Source of the DNA: Gigaspora rosea
Lineage: Eukaryota > Glomeromycota > Glomeromycetes > Diversisporales > Gigasporaceae
Reading direction: 5' to 3'
DNA length: 64,000 bases
Assembly: GCA_003550325.1 (NCBI GenBank)
Contig: QKWP01000069.1
Location: 280,432-344,431 of the forward strand
Within the stretch, counting starts at the first letter, position 1. Each line of letters opens with the position of its first letter. Shown piece after piece: positions 55,251 to 64,000 of the stretch. The position numbers were made by a program, and so were the translations under genes. The notes under the pieces are model-generated. The model was not told the DNA's origin and did no database searches. It saw only the letters and a program-made list of their open reading frames with translations.

Positions 55251-56504
55251 TTTAGACCAAATTTATACTAAATTTACACAAAATAAACTTTTACATGTAG
55301 AATTATAAAATACAAATACACAATTTAAAAATCTAACCTTTTTAATAATTTTTTAAAAATAGTATGCATATTTAAATTTTACTTCATTTAATTTGTCTAT
55401 GATGGCGATGCATTCTCTGACCTGACCTATCTATGTATATTTCGAGGTCCTGATTTAATTACTTAGTTATAACATTATAATATTATACCATATTATTACA
55501 ATATTGCGTTATTGTAACATTATGGCATTACAGCATTATGGAATTGTGGCATTATGGTATATAATTTTTATGCTAATTAGATGCTATGTATAATTAATTC
55601 TACTACTAGTGAAATGCCATAAATCTTTATTTGTATGATTGCAAAAATTTGTATTAATTTGCAATAATAAATTAACTTCGAATTAATTTGTGATTTTTTT
55701 AGAAATCATCAAAAATTTATTCAAGATTTTGGTTTAACCTTTTTAGTATTTTTATGTTCATTCATTTCTATTTCAGAAATTTTTAGAATCTTAATTCTGC
55801 ATACTATCTGACACTAGTAGCCAATCAAATTTATAGAATATCATATTAGTTTCTCTTACATCAGCAAAAAAAAATATGTGTAAACCTCCACAAGTTTTTA
55901 CGCGAGTGTAAACTTGCGAAAATCTTACGATTAGTTTGGAATATTACGTGGGGGTAATAATTACGTAAGTTTATGCTATAGCAGATATATACGTAATCTT
56001 ACGTAAGTTATTGCCGTAATATTTCGAAAATCTTATGTTACAATGCGAAATAAAAAAAATGCCCCTTTGGGGGCTGCAGGATCGCAAGAGTAATATTTTC
56101 GCATATTTTGTGATGTTTTCGCATTGTTTCGCAACATTTTGCAAATTTTCACAAATTTTCAAAATTTTTTAAAAAATAAATAAATGATATACATATTCAC
56201 ATAATCATGCTTTTTTACAGAGTTTCGCAATATTTCGCACGGTTTTGCAATTTATTATAAAATTTTTATTTTTTATTTATTATTATTATATATTATATTT
56301 TACATTTATTAAATATATATTTTTAATTAATATTATATACTTTATTATATATTACATATTATTTTTACATTATTACAAATATTTTAAACTACTTTCGCAC
56401 TTCGTCGCATCTAATTCTATTACTCTATACAAAAAACTAGCCCTATACACTTATTTTCATTCACCCCACAGTTAGCTATTATCTTCGCTTCTTTGTTTTC
56501 TATC

Positions 56505-57660
56505 GTTTTTGAAAGTATCAGAAGTTGTAGTTAGCATGCGCAAGGTTTCGAATAGTTGTTATTTTTCTTGCAAAGTGCAGAAATAAAATAATTTAATAAA
56601 AAAAATTTAAAAATAAACCAAAAAATCAAAAACAAAAAACACGAAACAAAACAAAATAAAGTAGAACCTTGCAAGAACTTGCAAAAACTAGCAAAAACTT
56701 GCAAAAACTTGCGCACATTTCTCTAAAGAGACTTCTTGAAAATTTAAAAATTGCTAGAAGTGTGTTCTTGAAAGTGTTGAAAGTTGTAGTTGGCATGCGC
56801 AAAGTTTCAAAAAGTTGTTGTTTTTCTCGCAAAGTGTCGAAATAAAATAAATTAATAAAAAAATTTTAAAAATAAACCAAAAAAACAAAAACATAAAGCA
56901 CAAATGAAAAAATAAATAAAACGAAACCTTGCAAGAACTTGCAAAAACTTGCAAAAACTTGCGAAATCTTGCAACCATTTCTCTAAAAGCGTTCTTGAAG
57001 ATTTAGAAATTGCTGGGGTGTGTTTTTGAAAGTGTCAAAAGTCGTAGTTGGCATGCAAAAGGTTTCGAAAAGTTGTTGTTTTTCTCGCAAAGTGTCGAAA
57101 TAAAAATAAATTAATAAAAAAATTTTAAAAATAAACCAAAAAAAACAAAACAAAAAGCACGAAATGAAAAAATAAATGAAACGAAACCTTGCAAGAACTT
57201 GCAAAAACTTTCAAAAACTTGCAAAAACTTGCAACCATTTCTCTAAAGAAGCATTCTTGAAGATTTAGAAATTGCTGGCATGTGTTCTTGAAAGAGTTGA
57301 AATTCGTAGTTGGTATGCACAATGTTCCAAAAGTTGTTTGTTTTTCTCGCAAAGTGCCGAAATAAAATAAATTAATAAAAAAATTTTAACTAAACTGAAA
57401 AAACAAAAACAAAAACCATGAAACGAAAAAATAAATAAAGTAAAAACTTGAAAAACTTGCGAACGCTTGTGAAAACTTGAGCTATTTCTCTAAAAAAGTG
57501 TTCTTTAAAATTTAGAAATTGCTGGGGTGCGTTCTTAAAAGTGTTAGAAGTCGTAGTTGGCATGTGCAAGGTTTCGAAAAGTTGGTTGTTTTTTTTGTAA
57601 AGTGCCAAAATAAAAATAAATTAAAAAATTAAAAAAAAATAAAAAAAAAATAAAAAACAA
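56505..57660. repeat. ~255-bp satellite, about 4.5 units
   Basis: The GTAGTTGGCATGCGCAAGGT landmark recurs near 56530, 56790, 57045, 57305 and 57552, spaced 247-260 bp. Each unit has an ACTTGCAAAAACTTGCAAAA sub-repeat and an A-rich tract. Minus-strand frames of similar Phe/Lys-rich sequence arise once per unit and are by-products. Confidence 0.85.
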
Positions 57661-57899
57661 ACGAAAACAAAAAAAACAAACGAAAACAAAAAAAACGAAT
57701 GAAAACAAAAAATGAAAAACAAAAAAGTGAAAAAAACAAAATAGAAGATCTAATTATAAACAAAAGATCTAATCTGATCTTGTAGTACAAATTTGAACTT
57801 CATCAAACTATTTCGAACTATTTCAAAAAATTAGTCCAATGTGCGATCCAGGTTACAGATTTATTGATCCAGCTTGTTTTCTGGTCCTAAAATATTTCG

Positions 57900-58230
57900 A
57901 AAGGGTTCGATATTTATGTAAGAAATTTAGTATAAATTTACGATTTCTTACAGTTCATAAAAAATTTGTAAAAAATTTATCGTAACCTTTCGCAAGTTTT
58001 ACAATATATAAGAAAATCGTAAACTTACATAAAAGGTTTAGTGTAAAACTATACAAGTTTTATAGTGCATAAGAAAATCATAAATTTACATAAAATTTTT
58101 ACGTAAATTTACAATTTTCTTACACATCATAAGACTTACATAGTATTACGCTAAATTTTACATAAGTTTACAATTTTCTTACATACCATAAAAACTTGTA
58201 CAAGTTTACGCATATTTATTTTTGCTAATG
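57900..58230. repeat. TTACATAAAATTTACG alternating blocks
   Basis: Five or so alternating blocks of CATAAGAAAATCGTAAACTT and GTTTACAATTTTCTTAC lie at the right end of the TIR element. They match the older 27726-28085 copy. Confidence 0.6.
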
Positions 58231-58274
58231 TAGTAATTTAGTTTAATTTGCATAATTAATACAAATTTGTATTA

Positions 58275-58420
58275 ATTTGTGTCAGGCCTCTGCTTATGGG
58301 TGACTTGTGGGTTGACCCACCTGTTCTCACCTGGGCTATTACAATTTGATCTGGATTACCCACCTACCTGCGAGTGGCCCAGATAACGCCCACCTGGGTC
58401 AAAACACTAGATCATCTTAT
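58275..58420. repeat. CACCTGGG/CAGGTGGG motif block
   Basis: GGGTTGACCCACCTGTTCTC and CACCTGGGTCAAAACACTAG are related to 50430-50680. The right end AGTGTTTTGACCCAGGTGGG (complement) looks like a transposon end, but no partner was found. Confidence 0.4.
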
Positions 58421-58861
58421 AAAATTGTGAAATATGGTTTTTCCAATTTACTTTTGTTATTTAATTACAAAATAGATACAAACTATTTTGAGTGAAAAAA
58501 ATAGCTAAAAAAAGTCTATCAAATATTCAAGAACAAGTGTAATTTTTGCTAGGCTATTCCAAATTTTCAAATTGAATACGTCAGATCTATGTTGGTATTT
58601 AGTTCTAGTTGTTAACAGATTTCATAGCAAAAGGGCATTTTTTTCAAATGTTAAGGTAAGACCTTGTTTTTATTTTTATTAAATTTAATAGAAACTTTTT
58701 ACAATACTAAAAGAAATTTCATTTTTTTAAATCTAATGCTAAGAATAAAAACTCAGACATATATCTAAGTAAACCTAAATACTTATCTGCAGCCTAAATC
58801 TAGCAAAAGGGCATTTTTACTTAATGAATAGATATAATTTCATTATTAAAATGGTTTACAA

Positions 58862-59535
58862 ATCTACCCTGGAAAATTTTAACAAATTTTGCAATAACTT
58901 GTGATTCAGTAGTCCAAATTTAATGATTTTGGTACCATTTGATTTGTCTCGATGAGACAGATCGAATGGTGCCAAAATCTTGAATTCCAATTACTAGAAC
59001 ACAAGAAAATCCTATATGTGAATTTTATAAACATTGAACAATCTTGCCAATCAGTGGTCCAAATTTAATGATTTTGTTGCATTCGATTTCTCTCAATGAG
59101 ACAGTTCAAATGGTATCAAAAACGTCAAAATTGGATTACTGGTTAACATGTTATTCATAAAAAATGATTTGCGGCGCAGTTCTGCGCAGAAATTTAAAAA
59201 AGAAATTTAAATTCCTGCGCAGAACTGCGCTGCAAATTGTTTTTTATGAATAACTTGTTAACCAGTGATCCAATTTTGACGTTTTTGGTAAACTGTCTCA
59301 TCAAGAGGAATTGAATGGTACCAAAATCATTAATTTGGACCACTGGTTAGCAAGATTGTTCAATATTTATAAAATTCACATAAATGAATTTTCTTTTGTT
59401 CTTGTAATTGGAACTTAATGATTTTGGTATCATTCGATCTGTCTCATCGAGACGAATCAAATGGTACCAAAATCATTAAATTTGGACACTGGATCACAAG
59501 TTATTGCAAAATTTGTTAAAATTTTCTAGGGTTGC
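58862..59535. mobile_element. ~670-bp palindrome with internal sub-palindromes
   Basis: Arms of about 58862-59190 and 59205-59535 are complementary with few mismatches, centred near 59197. Within each arm, AATGATTTTGGTACCATT faces its own complement around GTCTCGATGAGAC, so each arm can fold on itself. Next to the centre lies GCGGCGCAGTTCTGCGCAG and its complement. There is no coding capacity. Confidence 0.85.
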
Positions 59536-59807
59536 AGTTTTGTGCAGATCTGCACTTTATTTATTTTCCTGATGTATATTGCGCAAAAATGATTAATTCT
59601 GATCTAACCGATTAACTGAGCAATACTGCGAATTTGTCTTTTCTACTAGAATAAACCTGCCATTTCTAATCTTATCAGTCTTGAATTATAAGCTTACAAA
59701 ACTCCTTTGTTGTTTTATCTTATATCTTTTATAGTCAATTCCCTTAACTCACCTGATCTTCTCATAGTTTGTAACTCTGGTATAACTATGCAACATCTCT
59801 TCTATAT

Positions 59808-60147
59808 GGGGTGTCTTCAATTAAAAGGGCCCATTTTTACATTTTTTTAAAAAATGAGTTTTCGTTAAATTCATATAAATTTTGACATGATTGACTTTTT
59901 TTAATTATAAATGAAAGTCGAATTACATAATAAAAAATCAAGATAATGTAAAAAGAAAAATTACATAAGGCTGCGTAGAGCCAACACGTCACGAGTTTAC
60001 CCGATAGTCACCTGCCGTCTTTAACCAATCAATATCGTGAAATTTGATTGATCCCGGATCAGTCCGAAAATCAAAACAAATAATTAAACTCAAATATCTC
60101 AAAATAAAATATATGTAAAAATGGGCCCTTTTAATTGAAGACACTCC
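59808..60147. mobile_element. 340-bp MITE with long near-perfect ends
   Basis: The ends are GGGGTGTCTTCAATTAAAAG and, as complement, GGAGTGTCTTCAATTAAAAG, both continuing into GGCCCATTTTTACAT (about 35 bp). Flanks are TATAT/ATATAT. CG dinucleotides in the middle are retained, so the copy is fairly young. Internal frames show no recognisable product. Confidence 0.78.
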
Positions 60148-60364
60148 ATATATCAATCTATATGTCACAGAAGGTAGTACATCCATATAGTATCTTAGTA
60201 CTATTACTAGCAGTAGGATTCATGGCCAATAGGCATTTTACTTTTTGAAACTTCCTTTTTTTTGCTCTTAGAACCTGCATTACTGCTAACGATTTCTTAA
60301 AATTTTTTTTCCTTAAACTATAGGTTGTTTATAACTACTTGAAGGATCTGTAATATTTGGAACA

Positions 60365-60664
60365 TCAATCAATTACATTAGACCATATTATAAATGCTAG
60401 GATATTGTTCTCCTGTGGATTATCTACCTCTATTTCAATCCTCTTACAGAATTTTTTGTATAAAGCCCAATATTTTTTAGTTTTTACTTTATAGAACAGG
60501 AATATAGCTTCTTTTGCTAATGCCTTTGCTTTTTGGGACAAATTCTTTATAGCCATATGTGCACTACCAAGAATCTCTATTTTGGGGTTCTTCAAGGTTC
60601 TATTAACCCTAATGGTCTGGGCACAAATATAACCCTTGTGTCTGATAGAGGCAGGGCCTTCCAA
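60365..60664 (-). pseudogene. Tyrosine-recombinase N-terminal relic (DIRS-like)
   Basis: In a 99-codon frame, the second half (residues about 42-99) has a long helix-rich segment containing TKKYWALYKKFCKR. It resembles the core-binding domain of tyrosine recombinases, which typically have T-x3-Y-x3-W-x2-F-x2-W/C. It lies downstream of RT- and RNase H-like relics on the same strand, the gene order of DIRS elements. The catalytic R-H-R-Y part is not recognised beyond 60365. Similarity was judged by eye. Confidence 0.4.
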
Positions 60665-61100
60665 TTTAACACCAGGAGTAGTAGCTACTACTCAGCTGTT
60701 AGCTATTCTGGGCTACTACTAATGTTCTTGCTTTGCAACTTTTTGCATAATAGAGTGTTTTAGTACCAAATGCAAGGGCTAGCATATATAATTTACCTCA
60801 TTCTCTCATCTATGCATAAAACAATTTATTATTTCTGCCCCAGAACAAATATAGTAATTGTTGAATTTTTGTAATTTTGAATTCATATAGAATGCTATAA
60901 AGTCAATCAAGTGTGGTCTGAAAGTTATTACTATCTCCTGAAAACACCTCTTCCTTGATGTACCAATCCGATAAATCAAAGACTGAGGTATACAGATCTA
61001 CTAGATTTTCTGCAAATAGTACTTATTTTAACTCATAGATCCAAATATTCTTTTCTAAACAGACTTGCCAAAACCTTTTGTAGGCCTTCTTTTGCTACTA

Positions 61101-61247
61101 CTATTTTTTTACTAATCTTATTGTTGCTAAGATCATATAGTTGTCTATAAATATCAAGACCCAGAAACTCTTTAATAAATTCACAAAGCTTCTTAGCCCA
61201 CGTAGAACTGAACTAGCTTCCAACTTTGCAATTTCTCGATAGTTGAA
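61101..61247 (-). pseudogene. RNase H-like relic of the same element
   Basis: A 48-codon frame contains NYREIAKLEA followed by WVLIFIDNY. This fits the RNase H pattern of N-x-x-E-L followed by a T/I-D-N motif seen in DIRS and Ty3-type elements. Further upstream (61213-61425) a different frame covers the RT-RNase H linker. Past the stop at 61101, another frame near 60960-61010 has a SDWYIKE-type segment typical of the region after DIRS RNase H. Confidence 0.45.
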
Positions 61248-61856
61248 CTTTTTTCTTCAATTTCTGAATACCTTTAACCCCTTTAATTTTGTACACTATC
61301 CAGTTATAGAGGCATCGACAAACAGATTCTTTGTCAATAATGGTCTTCAAAATGGGCAACCATTGTACCTTTTCAAATTTTCTACCAACTAGCATATATC
61401 TATCTTCACTTAGTCTGACAACCAAATTTTTTCATTCCATTTCTAAAACTTTCTGTTTGTTGTATCTAAAAGGGAGTAAAACTTCAAACATTTTACTTGT
61501 ATTAAGGCAAAGACTCTTGTTAGACTCTGGACATTTTTCGTAATTTTTGCCAATTGTTTTGCTATAACCCAATCTATTTCTATCAGTGTTTTCAGGCATG
61601 TCTTTACCTTCTTCAACTTAGCTTTAGTACTATTATTTGCACCCTTTCTGTATTTACAAAAAGCTCATAAACTTTATTTTTCTTAATGGTATTAGCTGCT
61701 CTTGACCCAAGCCAGAACAACACTGCATAATCTCATCCATAATTTTCTTTATAACAAGAGCTAAGAGGTGTGCCACCTATCGTCAATGTGTGAGCTTGAG
61801 GTTATTCCTTTTGACCTCTAATGAGCAATTAGCACCTATTAAGAAAATCCAAACAC

Positions 61857-62230
61857 TTATGACAAACTAAACAGCAGCACCTGATATGGGTACCAATTTT
61901 CTTCTATCCAAAATTCTATAAAGTAATAGGTTTTTTTGTCTATTAGCACTTGGTGGTAGCTATCTCTTAAATCCAATATAATCATTGACCAGTTTTTTCT
62001 ATTGACCTTAGTAGACCACCTAGTCCTTTGAACTGAAATGATTTCTGCAGCAACCACCTGTTTAACCTCCTCAAATCTATTACTAGACAAAAGCATTTTG
62101 TCCCAGTTTTGGCACCAAGAAAATCAGAAATATTTCAAGTAAAATGGCTGGCGAACTTTTAATATGCCCACTCTCGCTATTATAGCAATTTTTTCAAACA
62201 TGCCAATTTCTTCTCTAACTATTTTTCTTG
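61857..62230 (-). pseudogene. Reverse transcriptase relic (DIRS-like)
   Basis: One frame with a single in-frame stop reads REEIGMFEKIAIIARVG, a broken K/R-rich linker, then IILDLRDSYHQVLID...FSLS. The DLRDSYHQV block corresponds to motif A (D-L/I-x-D-A-Y/F-H) and the terminal LLFSLS to the LPFGLS motif of DIRS/Ty3-type reverse transcriptases. The YxDD motif is not found downstream. CpG loss and stops show an old, dead element. Confidence 0.5.
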
Positions 62231-62654
62231 CTTTATTATTAATTTGTAGGTTTTGGCACCTTGCTTTTGACCAGACTCTATACGTTTCTTGTAAATAAAA
62301 GAACCTGATTTTTTAACCAACAATCTACAATGAGCAGTGGGTTTATCTTTTCCATCCAATATCTTATTGCTGCTGATTCATAAATTCTCTTTACTATTTC
62401 TCTGCTTTGCTCTATATTGGTTGTTATTTTTTCTCCTTATTGTTTTGTTCATTTTACTTCTTCCGAGTATAGTCACCTACTCTCGTTGCTAGTTTTGTTT
62501 TGAAAAAATCTACTTTCTCTTGTACTTTCTTCTGTCAATCTTAAAGCACATACTGAATCTTTATGACCTGCACTCTACAATAGTAGCAGGTCAACTGCTT
62601 ATTTATTTTATTAATCATACTCTGATAAGTTGGGTCTAAGTTCAGGAACACACT

Positions 62655-62860
62655 ATGGTTTAGGGTTCCGAAGTTCAGTTCAGTTCAATAGAGGTTCAGG
62701 TTCAGGTTCAATGAACCTGAACCTGAACCTGAACCTGCTCTAAAAGTTCGATACTAAACTGAACCTGAACTTAAAATTATTGAACATGAACCTGAACCTG
62801 AACTTAAAAAAAGTTCAGTTCAGGTTCAGTTCAAGGTTCATGAACATGTTCAGGTTCATA
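62655..62860. repeat. GGTTCA hexamer array with sign switches
   Basis: Tracts of GGTTCAGGTTCAGGTTCA alternate with TGAACCTGAACCTGAACC, giving several palindromic junctions. The array can form cruciforms. No telomeric or coding role is supported. Confidence 0.85.
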
Positions 62861-62884
62861 ATATATGCACATGTTTTTCTAAAT

Positions 62885-63030
62885 TACAAAGTTAGGATCA
62901 ATTAGTAAAATTTAGAAAATCATAGAAATTTGTATGATTTTATTAATAAAATTATACAAATTTCTATAAATCTCTAAATTTTACTAATTGATCATAACTA
63001 CTTGCACTAAGTAAACTTGTTAAGCACCAA
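62885..63030. repeat. Palindrome 1 of a chain
   Basis: The arms GATCAATTAGTAAAATTTAG and CTAAATTTTACTAATTGATC surround ATTTTATTAATAAAATTAT. It is followed by CTAAGTAAACTTGTTAAGCACC. It is the outer relative of the palindrome at 63700-63890. Confidence 0.8.
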
Positions 63031-63082
63031 AAAATACATCAAATTGGCATATTTTATTTTAGTTTTCTTAAAATTTGAAGAA

Positions 63083-63625
63083 AAAATGCTTAATTCGTAA
63101 TCCGTGAGTAAGGGAAAGGATTTGATTAGTGATCGGTGGGGTGCATATTATAATCAAAACAATTAATACCCATAATCTGGAGTCATTTTTTAATTTTTTT
63201 GATTTCTGCAAAGCTAACATCTTTTGTGTTTCTATAAAAATTATAAAGGCGATTTTTTTCTTCCTAAAAGTGGTGAATTCATCAAAATTGACCCAATGGG
63301 CCGTGAGATATTATCATTTTATCTTCACGATCATATGAAATTTCTTTACAGATCTGCAAAGAAATTTCATATGATCGTGAAGATAAAATGATAATATCTC
63401 ACGGCCCATTGGGTCAATTTTGATGAAGTCACCACTTTTAGGAAGAGAAAAATCGCCTTTATAATTTTTATAGAAACACAAAACATGTTAGCTTTGCAGA
63501 AATCGAGAAAATTAAAAAATGGCTCCAGATTATGGGTATTAATTGTTTTGATTATAATATGCACCCCACTGATCACTAATCAAATCCTTTCCCTTACTCA
63601 CAGATTACGAGTTATTTTGGAAATT
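63083..63625. mobile_element. ~540-bp near-perfect hairpin
   Basis: The arms 63083-63350 and 63355-63625 are complementary with few changes, centred on CAGATCTG. Two almost identical 69-residue frames on opposite strands (63129-63338 and 63367-63576) result from this symmetry. The outer words are TAATCCGTGAGTAAGGGAAA and its complement. There is no evidence of protein function. Confidence 0.88.
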
Positions 63626-63639
63626 TTCATCAAAAATTC

Positions 63640-64000
63640 AAAATTAAGCATCTTTAACGCAAATTTTAAGGAGAATAAAATAAATTATACTGATATGATG
63701 TATTTTCTGGTGCTAAACAAGTTTACTTATATCAAGAAGTTATGATCAATTAGTAAAATTTAGAGAATCTTAGAAATTTGTATAATTTTATTAATAAAAT
63801 TATACAAATTTCTAAAATTCTCTAAATTTTACTAATTGATCATAACTTCTTGATATAAGTAAACTTGTTTAGCACCAGAAAATACATCGTATTGGTATCT
63901 TTATTTTATTTTCCTTAAAATTTGCGTCAAAGATGCTTAATTTTGAATTTTTGATGAAATATCCAAAATTAAGCATCTTTTCTTCAAATTTTAAGAAAAG
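63640..64000. repeat. Palindromes 3 and following, running off the window
   Basis: After a linker ending AGCATCTTTAACGCAAATTT, a palindrome centred near 63795 (TTTTATTAATAAAATTAT) has arms with GATCAATTAGTAAAATTTAG and complement. Its outer part GTGCTAAACAAGTTTACTTA mirrors TAAGTAAACTTGTTTAGCAC. Another linker copy then reads in the opposite direction to the window end. Confidence 0.75.

Larger units (their letters stand above)
53223..55451. mobile_element. Composite AGGACC-family hAT-like element
   Basis: The ends are AGGACCCAAAATATACATAG and, as complement, AGGACCTCGAAATATACATA, followed by GATAGGT. Flanks AATTTAAT (53215-53222) and GATTTAAT (55452-55459) match at 7 of 8 positions. The 2.2-kb length is due largely to two nested elements (53406-54354 and about 54525-55250). 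Without them roughly 0.55 kb remains. Small relatives are at 23371, 26915 and 27620. Confidence 0.68.
55859..58230. mobile_element. 2.4-kb TIR element carrying a satellite
   Basis: The left end CATCAGCAAAAAAAAATATG and right-end complement CATTAGCAAAAATAAATATG continue into matched GTAAAC and ACAAGTTTTTA. TA lies directly outside both ends (55857-55858 and 58231-58232). The interior contains TTACG/CGTAA words near both ends and a ~255-bp tandem array in the middle. CG sites are retained. No transposase was recognised, so it is probably mobilised in trans by a Tc1/mariner-like enzyme. Confidence 0.65.

Noticed and set aside
56531..57608. A cluster of similar Phe/Lys-rich minus-strand frames
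   Set aside because: They occur once per ~255-bp satellite unit and shift frame between units; no selection for coding is visible.
62655..62860. Telomeric repeat array from GGTTCA tracts
   Set aside because: Orientation switches repeatedly and the unit is interspersed with other sequence; it resembles subterminal motif arrays rather than telomere repeats.
63129..63576. Two nearly identical 69-residue proteins on opposite strands
   Set aside because: They are mirror images produced by the 540-bp palindrome.

Overview
The window is a repeat-dominated, AT-rich stretch of a eukaryotic nuclear genome. No complete cellular gene is visible. Coding traces belong to transposable elements: a LINE, a gag relic in an LTR element, a pogo-type transposase relic and a DIRS-like relic. 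CpG is almost absent from long stretches but common inside discrete insertions. This points to a genome with cytosine methylation and heavy decay of old repeats. The base composition and TE mix would fit an early-diverging fungus such as a Glomeromycotina (arbuscular mycorrhizal) genome. That is an inference, since no taxonomic marker gene is present.

Layout. 1-11.6 kb is relatively CpG-rich. It holds three Harbinger-type MITEs with TTA/TAA target duplications, several hAT-type non-autonomous elements with 8-bp duplications (3406-3846 with a perfect one), a 26-bp satellite and a 2.3-kb hAT-like element (9337-11634). 11.6-28.6 kb is CpG-poor. It contains pogo-type and TTAA-type MITEs, a long tRNA-headed SINE (19137-20098), an old SINE-body relic split by a MITE (16529-17544) and a pogo/CENP-B-like transposase pseudogene (26456-27612) hit twice by one small hAT-like family.

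28578 to about 37938 is one LINE on the minus strand. ORF1 carries a frame change and one in-frame TGA, and its 5' part enters an assembly gap (N, 36833-37487). ORF2 has APE endonuclease and reverse transcriptase domains with their catalytic motifs. A frameshift and a stop cut off a degenerate RNase H and a Cys-rich tail. It ends in AATAAA and a 32-nt poly-A. Homologous flanking repeats suggest where the LINE inserted.

39236-42824 is a short LTR retrotransposon (LTRs of 824 and 823 bp, 4-bp duplication CTAT) with only gag traces. 43.3-48 kb holds a 525-bp hairpin, a pogo-type element carrying a young SINE (44422-45139, perfect 16-bp duplication), and a satellite-like region split by a second SINE family (46793-47493). 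51-58 kb has nested elements: 53223-55451 contains 53406-54354 (perfect 8-bp duplication GCTATAGT) and a palindromic element, followed by a 2.4-kb TIR element carrying a ~255-bp satellite. 58.8-64 kb holds a 670-bp palindrome, a 340-bp MITE, a DIRS-like relic (RT, RNase H and tyrosine recombinase pieces), a GGTTCA array and a chain of large palindromes running off the window end.

The window is best read as a layered record of TE insertions. Nesting, paralogous empty sites and CpG decay allow relative dating.
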